A stretch of 64,000 bases of DNA from NCBI GenBank assembly GCA_965276715.1, contig OZ255622.1, positions 1,860,001 to 1,924,000 of the forward strand, given 5' to 3'. The DNA comes from CAXTPV01 sp965276715 (lineage in GTDB: Bacteria; Pseudomonadota; Alphaproteobacteria; Acetobacterales; Acetobacteraceae). The position numbers and the translations under genes were made by a program. Below, piece after piece: positions 27,654 to 37,199 of the stretch; the first letter of the stretch is position 1, and each line of letters opens with the position of its first letter. The notes under the pieces were generated by a model. It was not told the DNA's origin, searched no databases, and saw only the letters and a program-made list of their open reading frames with translations.

Positions 27654-28469
27654 TCAGTCGGATTTTGCCGCCTTGGCCGCGGTGTGGATGCGTCGATAGG
27701 TCCCGTCGAAGACGGTATTGGTTCGCGATGTCCATTGAGTGTCGGCCGACAAAGTGCTCCTGCTCGCATAGATCCGTTGCGACTGCAGCTCACGTTCGGC
27801 CGCTTCCTCCGGTGGCATTTCGACCAGTTCGAGCTTGTCGTCCGCGCCGACGATCGTGACCAGGAGCATCGGCTCGCCGGGCCGGAAGATCTGCGTCTGG
27901 CCTTCGGCCGGTGCCTTGAACACCACGAAGTAGATCATCGGCCACCAGTGCCTGATCACGGCCGGCACCGCGATCGGAACGGTGCCGGTCGGATCGGTAT
28001 AGAAGCGCGGGTGCGTCTCGATCTTCAGTGCGTATTCAGGCTCGACCTTCAGGTCGAGCAGGAGCTGGTAGGTGTAGTAGTCCGGGCCGAACGTCCGGAA
28101 TGGCGGCGTGGGAATGTCCGTCGCGTCGGTGTCGCCGAGATCTCCCTCGAATTGCATCATGCCGTCGCGGACGCTGACCCGGAGCTCCGAGTCGTACGGA
28201 TAGGGCAATTCGATTCCGCCCCTCGCCGCCTCCGAGAACGGGATGCAGTGCCATGGATATTCGTGCGAGCCGTCCACTCTCGGTTCCGGCTTGCCGGCCC
28301 AGCCGGGGATTTCGATCCTGGTGCGCCTCGGCTGCAGGTTGGGATCGATCGTCCGATACTTGACCAGGGGCAAGCCGCTCACCTTTCGCAGGCTGTGGAA
28401 TGCAGACCGTCCGCCCCGCCAGGGCCGGAGAGGAAGCCCATCACGCCCGAGGCTGAAAGCCAACCCCAA
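27654..28469 (-). CDS. Conserved hypothetical protein (possibly DUF6065)
   Basis: Up to 271 aa. The composition is clearly protein-like and rich in aromatic residues (VKYRTIDPNLQP, IEIPGWAGKPEPRVDGSHEYPWHCIPF, FGPDYYTYQLLLDLKVEPEYALKIETHPRFY, VIRHWWPMIYFVVFK). I associate the pattern with the DUF6065 family but cannot confirm it. No signal peptide or membrane segment is seen. A GTG at 28382 preceded by GAAAG would give a 242-aa product without the poorly structured first 29 residues. Convergent with the His-rich gene. Confidence 0.65.
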   Translation of the reverse strand: MGLAFSLGRDGLPLRPWRGGRSAFHSLRKVSGLPLVKYRTIDPNLQPRRTRIEIPGWAGKPEPRVDGSHEYPWHCIPFSEAARGGIELPYPYDSELRVSVRDGMMQFEGDLGDTDATDIPTPPFRTFGPDYYTYQLLLDLKVEPEYALKIETHPRFYTDPTGTVPIAVPAVIRHWWPMIYFVVFKAPAEGQTQIFRPGEPMLLVTIVGADDKLELVEMPPEEAAERELQSQRIYASRSTLSADTQWTSRTNTVFDGTYRRIHTAAKAAKSD

Positions 28470-28514
28470 GGAGCGGCCCTGGCGCTGTCAACGCACGACA
28501 GGCCATGATGGGCC

Positions 28515-29486
28515 ATGCTTCCTCCGCACCATTCGACCGATCCGCCGCCCTTGATCGCGACGGTCACCATGAACCCGACCATCGACATCGCGGCCCAGGC
28601 CCAGAGCGTCCGGCCGACGCACAAGCTGCGCACCTTCGCGGAACGTCAGGATCCGGGAGGCGGCGGGATCAATGTCGCGACCGTCATTCATGCGCTCGGC
28701 GGTCGCGCGCAGGCTCTTGTCCTCGCTGGCGGTTCCACCGGCCGGCTTCTCGAGGAACTTCTCACGGAGACCGGACTCGGCCACCGGACCGTCCCGATCG
28801 AGGGCCGCACACGGACCAGTCACACCGTGACGGACGCCTCCAACGGCAACGAATACCGCTTCATCGCGCAGGGTCCCACGGTCGGCGAAGCCGAATGGAC
28901 CGCGATGCTGGAGGCCGCGTCGGGGATCGAAGCCGGCTGGCTGATCGCGAGCGGCAGCCTTCCGCCGGGCGTCCCGGAGGATTTTTATGCCCGTCTCGCC
29001 GAGATTTCGCACCGGCGCGGCACCCGCTTCGTGCTCGATACGTCGGGGCCGCCGCTACGCGCCTGCCTGTCGGGGGGCCATGTAGAGCTCGTCAAATCGA
29101 GCCTGACCGAGCTCGAGAGCGTCGCCGGCCGCAGGCTGCCCGATCACGCCGCCCAGGAGGCGGCCGCGGGAGAGATCGTTCGCAGCGGGCGTGCCCGCCT
29201 TGTGGCCCTGACGCTCGGCGAGAACGGGGCCCTCCTCGTCTCGGAGGCGGGCGGGCTTCGTCTTCCGGCACTCGACGTGATCGTCAACGGCACGGTGGGC
29301 GCCGGCGACAGCTTTCTCGCCGGCATGGTGATGGCGCTTTCGGTGGGCCGCACAGCCGAGGACTCGTTCGCCTGGGGCATCGCCGCCGGAGCCGCCTCGG
29401 TGACCGCGCCAGGCACCGCCAATCCGGACTGGATCACGGTCGAACGGCTGCGCGGCCTGATCCTGGTCGCTCAGGCGTTCCCCTGA
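28515..29486 (+). CDS. PfkB-family hexose-phosphate kinase (1-phosphofructokinase type)
   Basis: 323 aa ribokinase-fold kinase. ATVTMNPTIDIAA is the 1-phosphofructokinase/PfkB start. Substrate-binding GGGGINVATVIHALGG, ASGSLPPGVPEDFY, TLGENGALLV and the catalytic NGTVGAGDSFLAGM with its Asp are all present. It could make fructose 1,6-bisphosphate from fructose 1- or 6-phosphate. Not in an obvious operon. Confidence 0.88.
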   Translation: MLPPHHSTDPPPLIATVTMNPTIDIAAQAQSVRPTHKLRTFAERQDPGGGGINVATVIHALGGRAQALVLAGGSTGRLLEELLTETGLGHRTVPIEGRTRTSHTVTDASNGNEYRFIAQGPTVGEAEWTAMLEAASGIEAGWLIASGSLPPGVPEDFYARLAEISHRRGTRFVLDTSGPPLRACLSGGHVELVKSSLTELESVAGRRLPDHAAQEAAAGEIVRSGRARLVALTLGENGALLVSEAGGLRLPALDVIVNGTVGAGDSFLAGMVMALSVGRTAEDSFAWGIAAGAASVTAPGTANPDWITVERLRGLILVAQAFP

Positions 29487-29506
29487 GCGCCTGGAGCGTC
29501 GGTGAG

Positions 29507-30127
29507 CTAGGAGGCTCCGTTCGCGCGTGCGATCTGCCGGTGCAATGCCGCGATCAATGCCGCGACGTTGCCCCCGTGGCGGTCGAGATAGCCGAGATAG
29601 TCGCCGCGTTGCGTCGTCTTCAAGCTCGTCCCCTCGGCCACGACATCGGTCACTTTCGGACCGCCGCCGAGCTCGCCGATGACCCAATCGACGGATGCGG
29701 GCTCCTCGTTGGGCCGATAGATCGTCGTCTGCACGTGTTCGCCGTCCGGAAGACGCGACGTTCCGCCCACCGTGAACCGCACCCCTCGATAGCCGCCGAG
29801 ATGGCCGAGGATGCTGTTCAGCAGGACGCTGTGGAACAGCGTCACGTATTCCTCGCGCTGCGACGGGGTCGCCTGCTGCACGTAACGGCCAAGACAGAAG
29901 ATCGCGATCTGGTCCGTCGCGATGTTCTCGTCGAGGATCGGCTGCAGTTGCGTCCGCTTCGACGACGCGGGCCCAGGCGCGTTCACGACGTCCACCAGCT
30001 GACTTCCCAGCCTGTGGACGAACTGCGACGCGCCGCCTCCCTGGGCGTAGGCGCCTGTGAGAGGCAGGGACAGGGTCGCTACCGCGGCAAGGCCTAGGCA
30101 GCGTCGGCGGGCAATGGTCATCAGCAT
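29507..30127 (-). CDS. MlaC/Ttg2D-family phospholipid-binding protein (HpnM-like)
   Basis: 206 aa with a signal peptide (MLMTIARRRCLGLAAVATLSLPLTGAYAQ). The Tol_Tol_Ttg2 domain is visible: LQPILDENIATDQIAIFCLGRYV, ATPSQREEYVTLFHSVLLNSI, VDWVIGELGGGPKVTDVVAEGTSLKTTQRGDY. This periplasmic protein would shuttle lipids between membranes. Hopanoid clusters usually carry such a gene, called hpnM. It lies 32 bp after mlaA, so the two form a unit, 4 kb from the hpn operon. Confidence 0.88.
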   Translation of the reverse strand: MLMTIARRRCLGLAAVATLSLPLTGAYAQGGGASQFVHRLGSQLVDVVNAPGPASSKRTQLQPILDENIATDQIAIFCLGRYVQQATPSQREEYVTLFHSVLLNSILGHLGGYRGVRFTVGGTSRLPDGEHVQTTIYRPNEEPASVDWVIGELGGGPKVTDVVAEGTSLKTTQRGDYLGYLDRHGGNVAALIAALHRQIARANGAS

Positions 30128-30159
30128 GACGCCGGACTTACCGCGTCGCGGTCATGCGA

Positions 30160-30954
30160 TCAACGCGCATACCAATCGGGTGGCGTCGAGCGATCGTCGT
30201 CGCGTAGTTTCTGCAGATCGCCCTCGGCATTCTGCTGATAGGCGCTCCTGATCGTCGCATAGGGATCGAGCGACGTCTTTTGCACGTCTTCCAGGTCGTG
30301 CAGATGCCGCGACCGCGCATCGAGAATGCTCAGCCCATACGCCGCGTAATTGAACGTCAACAGCCCGTAGCCGCGCGGCACGTAGGTGAAGGGCGACAAC
30401 CCGATATCGAGCGCGAAGCCCGTGAAGCTGCGCGCGGTCCCCGGGCCGAGCACGGGCAGGAACAGGTAGGGACCCGACGGCAGGCCCCAGTAGGCGAGCG
30501 TGAGCGCGCCGGCGGAGTCCGGCTCAGGATAGCCCAGCCCGGTTGCCACGTCGAAAATGCCGCCGATCCCGACCGTCGAGTTGACCGCGAACCGTACCAG
30601 GCTGTCGCCGGCCCGGCGCGACTTCGCCTCCAGGACCGAATTCAGGAATGCCACCGGCTCGGCGATATTGGTCAGCACGTGGTGCAGGCCGGTCCGAACC
30701 GGCCGCGGCACGACATAGACGTAGGCCTGGGCCACAGGCTTGAGCGTGTAGGCGTCGACGCTGAGGAACACCCCGTAGAAGAAGCGGTTGGTGGGCTCCA
30801 GCGGGTCATTGTTCGCCCTGTAGTCAGCCAGGGCCTCGGGGTCGGAGGCCGGCGGCGGTGTGGCACATCCCTCCACCAACGCCGTGGTGGTCAGCAGCAA
30901 CAGGGCAAGAGCTGCCCGGTTTCGGCTTGTCGGCATCGGCTGATCGGCGCGCAT
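30160..30954 (-). CDS. mlaA: MlaA (VacJ)-family outer-membrane lipoprotein
   Basis: 264 aa. Lipoprotein signal with lipobox LVEGC. The MlaA core is clear: NDPLEPTNRFFYGVFLSVDAYTLKPVAQAY, VRTGLHHVLTNIAEPVAFLNSVLE, FAVNSTVGIGGIFDVAT, LAYWGLPSGPYLFLPVLGPGTARSFTG. It extracts misplaced phospholipid from the outer leaflet of the outer membrane and hands it to MlaC. A second ATG at 30936 is possible. The MlaC-like gene follows directly; mlaD, E and F are not in the window. Confidence 0.93.
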   Translation of the reverse strand: MRADQPMPTSRNRAALALLLLTTTALVEGCATPPPASDPEALADYRANNDPLEPTNRFFYGVFLSVDAYTLKPVAQAYVYVVPRPVRTGLHHVLTNIAEPVAFLNSVLEAKSRRAGDSLVRFAVNSTVGIGGIFDVATGLGYPEPDSAGALTLAYWGLPSGPYLFLPVLGPGTARSFTGFALDIGLSPFTYVPRGYGLLTFNYAAYGLSILDARSRHLHDLEDVQKTSLDPYATIRSAYQQNAEGDLQKLRDDDRSTPPDWYAR

Positions 30955-31202
30955 CGTGACCCCACAACGGTGCGGCCCTGCACTGGGACGCCACGGTGAA
31001 GGTCTATCATTGGACAGCAAAGGCGCAACGGCTCGGACCCGAACTGGAGCGGCGCGCGCTGCGATGGTGGCTTGCGCGTGGCCGGCTTGATACACCTCAT
31101 CAGCATCGGGACAATCCGATCGGAGACGACACACTGGACCAGAACCTGTCACCGTCGAGCGAAGCGACTCTCCAGCGTTGGCTGACCGGCCCGCGCGTCG
31201 CC

Positions 31203-32084
31203 GTGCTGCCGGATCTCGACAGCGGTCCAGGACCGAAACTTTCGTTCGAATTTTTTCCACCCAAATCGGAGCCGCTCGAGGCCCAGCTCTGGGTCGCCGT
31301 CCGCCGTCTCGAGGTCCTCCGGCCCATCTTCGTCTCGGTCACATACGGTGCCGGTGGTTCGACGCAGGCGCGCACCTTCGCCACCGTCAAGCGCATCCTC
31401 GCCGAGACGCAGCTTCGGCCGGCGGTCCACCTCACCTGTGTCGGCGCGAGCCGCGGCGAGGTCGATGACGTCGCCCGCCAGTACTGGGACACGGGTGCAC
31501 GGCATATCGTCGCTCTGCGCGGCGATCCGCCAGGCCGAACCGGCGCCTTCGAGCCCCATCCGGACGGCTACCGCAATGCCGCCGCACTCGTGGCCGGCCT
31601 CCGTCGGGTGGCTGATTTCGAGATCTCGGTCGCCGCCTACCCCGAAGTGCATCCCGATGCCGCCAGCGCCGAGGCCGACCTCGACAACCTCAAGCGCAAG
31701 CTCGACGCCGGCGCCACCCGCGCCATCACCCAGCTCTTCTTCGACACCGACCTTTTCCTGCGCTTCCTCGACCGGTGTCTCGCCGCCGGGATCGCCGCGC
31801 CGGTCGTTCCGGGCATCATGCCTGTCGCCAATCTCGCGAAATCGCGCCGCTTCTGCGAAAGCTGCGGCGCCAGCGTGCCGGCCTGGCTGCTCGCACTGTT
31901 CGACGGCCTCGACGACGAGGAGGAAACCCGCCGCATGGTGGGCGCTGTCGTTGCCGCCGAGCAGGTGCGCATCCTGCAGGCCAACGGCATCGACGAGTTC
32001 CATTTCTACACAATGAATCGCCCGGACCTCACCTACGCGGTGGCGCGTATCCTGGGCGCACGGCCGAGGGCCTCTGCGAAATGA
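31203..32084 (+). CDS. metF: 5,10-methylenetetrahydrofolate reductase MetF
   Basis: 293 aa from a GTG, the usual MetF length. A flavoenzyme making 5-methyl-THF for methionine synthesis. LSFEFFPPKSE, VTYGAGGSTQ, HLTCVGASRGEV, IVALRGDPP, ITQLFFDTDLF and EFHFYTMNR are family motifs. The same frame is open back to a GTG at 30996, but those 69 residues match nothing in MetF, so the downstream GTG is preferred. Neither start has a clear ribosome-binding site. Divergent from mlaA. Confidence 0.93.
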   Translation: MLPDLDSGPGPKLSFEFFPPKSEPLEAQLWVAVRRLEVLRPIFVSVTYGAGGSTQARTFATVKRILAETQLRPAVHLTCVGASRGEVDDVARQYWDTGARHIVALRGDPPGRTGAFEPHPDGYRNAAALVAGLRRVADFEISVAAYPEVHPDAASAEADLDNLKRKLDAGATRAITQLFFDTDLFLRFLDRCLAAGIAAPVVPGIMPVANLAKSRRFCESCGASVPAWLLALFDGLDDEEETRRMVGAVVAAEQVRILQANGIDEFHFYTMNRPDLTYAVARILGARPRASAK

Positions 32085-32121
32085 GTGAAGCTGGCGGACC
32101 GGCTCCGGTCCCCGGCCTGCC

Positions 32122-33003
32122 CTACGCCTGATCCAGCTCGATCAGCGTCCGCCGGATCGCGCGGCCGTGCTCGACTCGCTCGGCGATGAAGGCGCCGTCG
32201 CCGTCGCGGATGGCGCGCGCCATCGCGGCCGCATCCCGCTCGAAGCGGCCCAGCATCTCGAGCAGCGCCTCCCGGTTATTGAGGAAGACGTCGCGCCACA
32301 TCACCGGATCGGATGCGGCGATCCGGGTGAAGTCCCGGAACCCGGAGGCGGCGAATTTCAAGACGCCTTCTCCCGTCTCCGCGGCCAGACCCTCGGCGGT
32401 CCCGCAGATGGTGAACGCGATCAGATGCGGCAGATGGCTGATGGCGGCGACCACCCGGTCGTGATGCGCCGGCGTCATCCGCTCGGTCGTTGAGCCGCAG
32501 GCGCGCCACATCGCCTCGATGCGCGCAACCGGTGCTTCCGGAGTGCCCTCGGGCGGCACGATCAGACACCAGCGCCTCTCGAAAAGGGCGGCAAAGCCGG
32601 CATCGGGCCCGGAGAATTCGGTGCCGGCCATCGGGTGCGCCGGCACCAGATGCACACCACAGGGCAGGTGGGGCGCGATGTCGGCGACCACCGACTGCTT
32701 GGTCGAGCCGACATCGCTGGCGATCGTGCCGGCCGCGAGAAAGGGGGCCATTTCGCGAGCGACGGTCCCGAAGGCGCCCACCGGAACGGCGAGTACGACG
32801 ATGTCGGCCCCGTCGACGGCGTCGGCGACGGTGTCCGCCACGCGATCGCCGATCTCGAGCGCTCGCGCCCTGGCTCGGACGTCCGGATCGTGGTCGGTCA
32901 CCACAACCTCGCCCGCGAACGAACCGCGCGCGCGCCGCGCGAGCGAGCCGCCGATCAAGCCGGCGCCGATGATCGCAAGGCGGCGGGCGAGCAGCTCAGG
33001 CAT
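32122..33003 (-). CDS. tyrC: Prephenate / cyclohexadienyl dehydrogenase TyrC
   Basis: 293 aa. Oxidative decarboxylation of prephenate (or arogenate) in tyrosine synthesis. NAD-binding start LAIIGAGLIGGSLARRAR; catalytic segment HLVPAHPMAGTEFSGPDAGFAALFERRWCLIVP; THH-like AHHDRVVAAISHLPHLIAF; ASGFRDFTRIAASDPVMW. It overlaps hisC by 8 bp, the typical alphaproteobacterial hisC-tyrC pair. Confidence 0.93.
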   Translation of the reverse strand: MPELLARRLAIIGAGLIGGSLARRARGSFAGEVVVTDHDPDVRARARALEIGDRVADTVADAVDGADIVVLAVPVGAFGTVAREMAPFLAAGTIASDVGSTKQSVVADIAPHLPCGVHLVPAHPMAGTEFSGPDAGFAALFERRWCLIVPPEGTPEAPVARIEAMWRACGSTTERMTPAHHDRVVAAISHLPHLIAFTICGTAEGLAAETGEGVLKFAASGFRDFTRIAASDPVMWRDVFLNNREALLEMLGRFERDAAAMARAIRDGDGAFIAERVEHGRAIRRTLIELDQA

Positions 33004-34087
33004 CGGCCAGGCCAGGCCAGCTCTCGAACGCCTCGATCACCAGCCCGACCTCCTCGGTGGTGCCGATCGTGATCCGCAGGCAGGAGGGCAATCCATAGCT
33101 GCCGACCGCGCGCACGATCAGGCCACGGGTGCGCAGATGCGCGTCCGCTGCCTGCGCACGTGCGAGGCTGCCGAAATCGACGAGCACGAAATTCGCGGCA
33201 CTCGGCCACACCTGCAGGCCAAGGCCTTCGAGCGCGCCGGACAAGCGCGTCCGCTCGCGCGAATTGTGCGTACGCGCCCGCTCGATCCATCCGATCTCGC
33301 CCAGAGCCGCGATCCCCGCCGCCTGGACGGCGATGTTGACTCCGAACGGTTCGCGGATCCGGTTCAGCGTCTCGATCACCGGCGCAGGCCCGAACGCCCA
33401 GCCAAGACGTGCTCCCCCCAATCCGTATGCCTTGCTGAAGGTGCGCGTCATCACCGTGTTGTCGGTCTCGGAGGCGAGACGTATTCCCGGCTCATAAGCT
33501 GCGTCGTCGACGTATTCGGCATACGCGGCGTCGAGCACGAGCAGGATGTCGGGCGGCAGCGACCGCCGCAACCGCTCGACCTCGCGCGCCGGCAGCAACG
33601 ATCCCGTCGGATTGTTCGGGTTGGCGATCATCACGATCCGGGTGGCCGGCGAGACGCGCGCCAGCAAGGCGTCGACGTCCGCGGTCAGGTCCCGTTCCGG
33701 CGCCTTGACAACGATGCTGGCCGCCTTGCGTCCTGCCGTCTCGTAGATCGAGAACCCGTGCGCGCTCATCAGCAGTTCGGTGCCGGGACCCCCATAGGCC
33801 AGCGCCAGCAGGCTGAAGATCGGGTCGGAGCCGGTGTCGCAGACGATGCGGGCCGGATCGATCGCGTGGATCCGGCCGAGTGCCGCCCGCAGGCCCGCGC
33901 TGCCGCCATCAGGATAGCGATGCAGCTCGGCCGCCGCCTCGGCATGCGCCCGGATGGCGGCAGGCGGCGGCCCGAAGGCACCCTCGTTGGACGACAGCTT
34001 GACCACACGGTTGGCGCCCTCGATGGACGAAGCGCCGCCGACATAGGGCGCCAGGTCGAGCAGGTCGCGACGCATCATGGGCGGCAT
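32996..34087 (-). CDS. hisC: Histidinol-phosphate aminotransferase HisC
   Basis: 363 aa PLP enzyme, class II aminotransferase fold. KLSSNEGAFGPP at the N-terminus, ANPNNPTGSLLPA, DAAYAEYVDD and the PLP lysine in TRTFSKAYGLGGARLGWAFG. In organisms with a hisC-tyrC pair it can also act on aromatic substrates. Upstream gene of tyrC and divergent from hpnA. Confidence 0.94.
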   Translation of the reverse strand: MPPMMRRDLLDLAPYVGGASSIEGANRVVKLSSNEGAFGPPPAAIRAHAEAAAELHRYPDGGSAGLRAALGRIHAIDPARIVCDTGSDPIFSLLALAYGGPGTELLMSAHGFSIYETAGRKAASIVVKAPERDLTADVDALLARVSPATRIVMIANPNNPTGSLLPAREVERLRRSLPPDILLVLDAAYAEYVDDAAYEPGIRLASETDNTVMTRTFSKAYGLGGARLGWAFGPAPVIETLNRIREPFGVNIAVQAAGIAALGEIGWIERARTHNSRERTRLSGALEGLGLQVWPSAANFVLVDFGSLARAQAADAHLRTRGLIVRAVGSYGLPSCLRITIGTTEEVGLVIEAFESWPGLADA

Positions 34088-34201
34088 CGCGCGGTCCTAC
34101 TCGATCGCCCGCCGCTTGCGAAGGCGCCCGGGATCGGCGCCCCGATCCGCTGCGCGGGTTGCCCCTACACCAAGCCGTGCACCCAGGGGTATAGAGCGCG
34201 A

Positions 34202-35215
34202 ATGCCCCGACCTGTTCTCGTGACCGGCGCGACCGGCTTCGTCGGCTCCGCCGTGGCCCTCGCCCTCGCCCGGCGGGGACACGAGCTGCGGCTCCTGGTC
34301 CGCCAGGCGAGCGACAGGCGCAATCTCGCGGGCGTGGCCGCGGAGCTCGTCGAGGGCGATCTTTCGCGGCCCGGCAGCCTCGATCGTGCGGTCGAAGGGT
34401 GCGGGCAGCTCTATCACGTCGCAGCCGACTACCGGCTCTGGGTGCCCGATCCCGACGCGATGATGCGAGCCAACGTCGAGGGCAGTGTCGCCCTGATGCG
34501 CGCGGCGCATCGGGCGGGCGTCGAGCGCGCGGTCTATTGCAGTTCGGTGGCCGCTCTCGGGCTGGTGGGGGACGGCACGGTGTCGACCGAGACGACGCCG
34601 GTCGATCCCCACAAGATCGTCGGCGTGTACAAGCTGTCCAAATACCGTGCCGAGCAGGCCGTGCTGGCGCTCGGACGCGAGCTGCGGTTGCCGATCGTGA
34701 CGGTCAATCCGTCGACCCCGGTCGGCCCGCGCGACATCAAGCCGACGCCCACGGGCGTGATGATCCGCGACGCGGCGGCTGGGCGGATGCCTGCCTATGT
34801 CGATTCGGGCCTGAATATCGTCCATGTCGACGATGTCGCGGACGGGCACATACGGGCGATGGAGCGCGGCGAGCCCGGCGAGAAATACATTCTCGGCGGC
34901 GAGGACATGACGCTCGCCGACCTGTTTGCCCTGACTGCCAGGGTTGCCGGCGTCCGCGGCCCCTACACCAGGCTGCCGCGCCAGATCCTGTGGCCGGTCG
35001 CGGTCGCGTCCGAACTCCTCGCCAGGAACTTCAAGATCGAGCCACGCGTGACTCGCGAGATGCTCGCGATGTCGCGCAAGAAGATGTTCTTCTCGTCGGA
35101 CAAGGCGCGCGCGGTACTCGGCTATGATCCGCGGCCGGCGGCAGAGGCGGTGGCCGACGCGGTCGCCTGGTTCCGTGCGGCTGGCATGATCCCGCCCGAG
35201 CGGAGGGCCGCATGA
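34202..35215 (+). CDS. hpnA: Hopanoid-associated sugar epimerase HpnA
   Basis: 337 aa extended SDR. NAD-binding VTGATGFVGSAVALALARRG, YHVAADYRLWVPDP, CSSVAALG, the YxxxK pair in VYKLSKYRAEQAV, VNPSTPVGPRDIKPTPTG and NIVHVDDVADGH are the HpnA pattern. It is thought to act on hopanoid side-chain sugars, though its reaction is not well settled. First gene of the hpn operon; its stop overlaps hpnB by 4 bp. Confidence 0.94.
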   Translation: MPRPVLVTGATGFVGSAVALALARRGHELRLLVRQASDRRNLAGVAAELVEGDLSRPGSLDRAVEGCGQLYHVAADYRLWVPDPDAMMRANVEGSVALMRAAHRAGVERAVYCSSVAALGLVGDGTVSTETTPVDPHKIVGVYKLSKYRAEQAVLALGRELRLPIVTVNPSTPVGPRDIKPTPTGVMIRDAAAGRMPAYVDSGLNIVHVDDVADGHIRAMERGEPGEKYILGGEDMTLADLFALTARVAGVRGPYTRLPRQILWPVAVASELLARNFKIEPRVTREMLAMSRKKMFFSSDKARAVLGYDPRPAAEAVADAVAWFRAAGMIPPERRAA

Positions 35216-36342
35216 TCGCGCTTGCCCTCGCCGCCGCATCGCTTGCGATCTGGCTCTACCTTGTATTCGGCCACGGCCGCTTCTGGCAGTCGGGACCGTC
35301 GTTGCCGGCCGTGGCCGCGGCCTCCGGACCACCGGTCGCTATCATCGTTCCGGCGCGCGACGAGGCCGCCGGTGTTGAGGCGTGCCTGCGTTCGTTGCTC
35401 GGCCAGGACTATGGCGGCTCGCTCGCGGTCTGGCTCGTCGACGACGGCAGCAGCGACGGCACCGGCGACATCGCACGCGCGATCGGCGATCCGCGCCTGA
35501 CGGTGGTCGATGGAAAGCCCCGGCCGCACGGCTGGAGCGGCAAGTTGTGGGCCCTCGCCCAGGGCATCGAGGCCGCGCGAGCCTGGCAGGCGGCCGGCTA
35601 CCTGCTCCTGACCGACGCCGACATCGTCCACGACCCGCGCCATGTCGGCACTCTCGTCCGCGGCGCCGCGGATGGAGATCGCGACCAGATCTCCGAGATG
35701 GTCGAGCTTCATTGCGAAAGCCTGGCCGAGCGCGCCTTGGTGCCCGCCTTCGTGTTCTTCTTCCAGATGCTCTATCCGTTCCGCCGGGTCGCCGAGAGTG
35801 CGAGCCGTACCGCGGCGGCCGCCGGTGGCGTCATTCTGATCCGGCGGTCGGCACTGGCCCGCATCGGCGGGATCGAGGCCGTCCGTGGCGCGCTGATCGA
35901 CGACGTGGCATTGGCCACCGCGGTCAAGCGCGGGGGCGGCCGGATCTGGCTCGGTCATGCGACGCTGGCCCGCAGCGTCCGGCCCTATCCGAAGGCAATC
36001 GACGTGTGGCGGATGGTCGCACGCACCGCCTATGTGCAGTTGCGATTCTCGCCCGCGATGCTCGGTCTGACGGTGACCGGGATGACGATCGTCTGGTTCG
36101 TCCCGTTGGCGGCCAGCCTGTTCGGCCATGGGGCCACGCGCGCGGCGGGCCTCGCCGCATTGGTGATGTCGCTCGGGTCGTTCGTGCCGACCCTCCGCCG
36201 CTTTCGCCTTCCCCCCGCCTGGGCGCTGCTGCTGCCGGCAGTCTCCCTGTTCTACGTCGCGGCCACGATCGGATCGGCGATCGATCATCATCGCGGCCGG
36301 GGCGTGGTCTGGAAGCGCCGCGCCTATGGAAGCACCGCATGA
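35212..36342 (+). CDS. hpnB: Hopanoid biosynthesis-associated glycosyltransferase HpnB
   Basis: 376 aa family-2 glycosyltransferase. An N-terminal membrane segment (1-20) is followed by the catalytic domain (AIIVPARDEAAGVEACLRSLL, WLVDDGSSDGT, LLTDADIVHDP, AGGVILIRRSAL). Three or so hydrophobic segments at the C-terminus (GLTVTGMTIVWFVPLAASLF, LLPAVSLFYVAATIG) anchor it. It probably modifies extended hopanoids. Overlaps hpnA and hpnC by 4 bp each. Confidence 0.93.
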   Translation: MIALALAAASLAIWLYLVFGHGRFWQSGPSLPAVAAASGPPVAIIVPARDEAAGVEACLRSLLGQDYGGSLAVWLVDDGSSDGTGDIARAIGDPRLTVVDGKPRPHGWSGKLWALAQGIEAARAWQAAGYLLLTDADIVHDPRHVGTLVRGAADGDRDQISEMVELHCESLAERALVPAFVFFFQMLYPFRRVAESASRTAAAAGGVILIRRSALARIGGIEAVRGALIDDVALATAVKRGGGRIWLGHATLARSVRPYPKAIDVWRMVARTAYVQLRFSPAMLGLTVTGMTIVWFVPLAASLFGHGATRAAGLAALVMSLGSFVPTLRRFRLPPAWALLLPAVSLFYVAATIGSAIDHHRGRGVVWKRRAYGSTA

Positions 36343-37199
36343 TGGACGTGGCCGTGAGTGCGGACGCCGACCTCCGGTCCGGCAAGGACAGGCAGGACGA
36401 GAACTTTCCGGTGGGCTCCCGGCTGATCGCGGCCCGCCATCGCCCTCATGTCCACGCCTACTACGCGTTCGTCCGCGCGGCCGACGACGTCAGCGACAGT
36501 CCCGACCTCGCGCCCGCGGACAAGATCGCCCGCCTCGACGCCATGGAGCGGGCTCTCCGCGGGATCGGTGACGCGCACTCTTCGAGCGCCGGACCGCTTC
36601 GCGCGAGCCTCGCCGCGACCGGACTGCCGCCAGAACTCGCCACCGACCTGCTGATCGCCTTCCGTCGCGATGCGAACGTGCTGCGAACACCGGACTGGAA
36701 TGCCCTGCTCGACTATTGCCGCTTCTCCGCCAATCCGGTCGGGCGTTTCCTGATGGCCTTGCACGGCGAAGGGCCGGACACCGCCGGACCGTCGGATGCG
36801 CTTTGCACCAGCCTGCAGATCCTCAACCACCTGCAGGACTGCGCCGTCGACCTGCGTTCGCTCGACCGTTGCTACATTCCGGACGACTTCCTGGCCGAGG
36901 CGGGCCTCACGCAAGCGGCACTTCTTGCACCGGCCGCAACACCGGCGCTTGCACGCGTCTTCGGACGGGTGCTCGATGGCGTCGATGCGCTGAACCGCGA
37001 GGCGAGCCGCCTGCCGGGCCTGATCAGGGACCGGCGGATGCGGCTCGAGGCCGCGCTCATCATCGGTCTCGCGCATCGCCTTGCCCGCAGGCTCCGGCGG
37101 GAGGACCCGCTCGCAGCCCGGGTGAAGCTTCGACGACAGGATATCGCCGTGAGCCTAATCGCCGCCTTCCGCCACCTCGGCAACGGACCGCGCGCGTGA
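36339..37199 (+). CDS. hpnC: HpnC, hydroxysqualene synthase
   Basis: 286 aa squalene/phytoene-synthase fold. HpnC converts presqualene diphosphate to hydroxysqualene. ENFPVGSRLIAARHRPHVHAYY is the HpnC N-terminus; Asp-rich motif 1 is D49-D50-V-S-D53 and motif 2 lies in LNHLQDCAVDL. DYCRFSANPVGRFLMALHG is also characteristic. Overlaps hpnB at its start and hpnD at its end (GTGA). Confidence 0.93.
   Translation: MMDVAVSADADLRSGKDRQDENFPVGSRLIAARHRPHVHAYYAFVRAADDVSDSPDLAPADKIARLDAMERALRGIGDAHSSSAGPLRASLAATGLPPELATDLLIAFRRDANVLRTPDWNALLDYCRFSANPVGRFLMALHGEGPDTAGPSDALCTSLQILNHLQDCAVDLRSLDRCYIPDDFLAEAGLTQAALLAPAATPALARVFGRVLDGVDALNREASRLPGLIRDRRMRLEAALIIGLAHRLARRLRREDPLAARVKLRRQDIAVSLIAAFRHLGNGPRA

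Noticed and set aside
30955..31202. Possible N-terminal extension of MetF or a SAM/SAH riboswitch before it
   Set aside because: The 69 extra codons match no MetF feature, and no SAM-type riboswitch core was recognisable.
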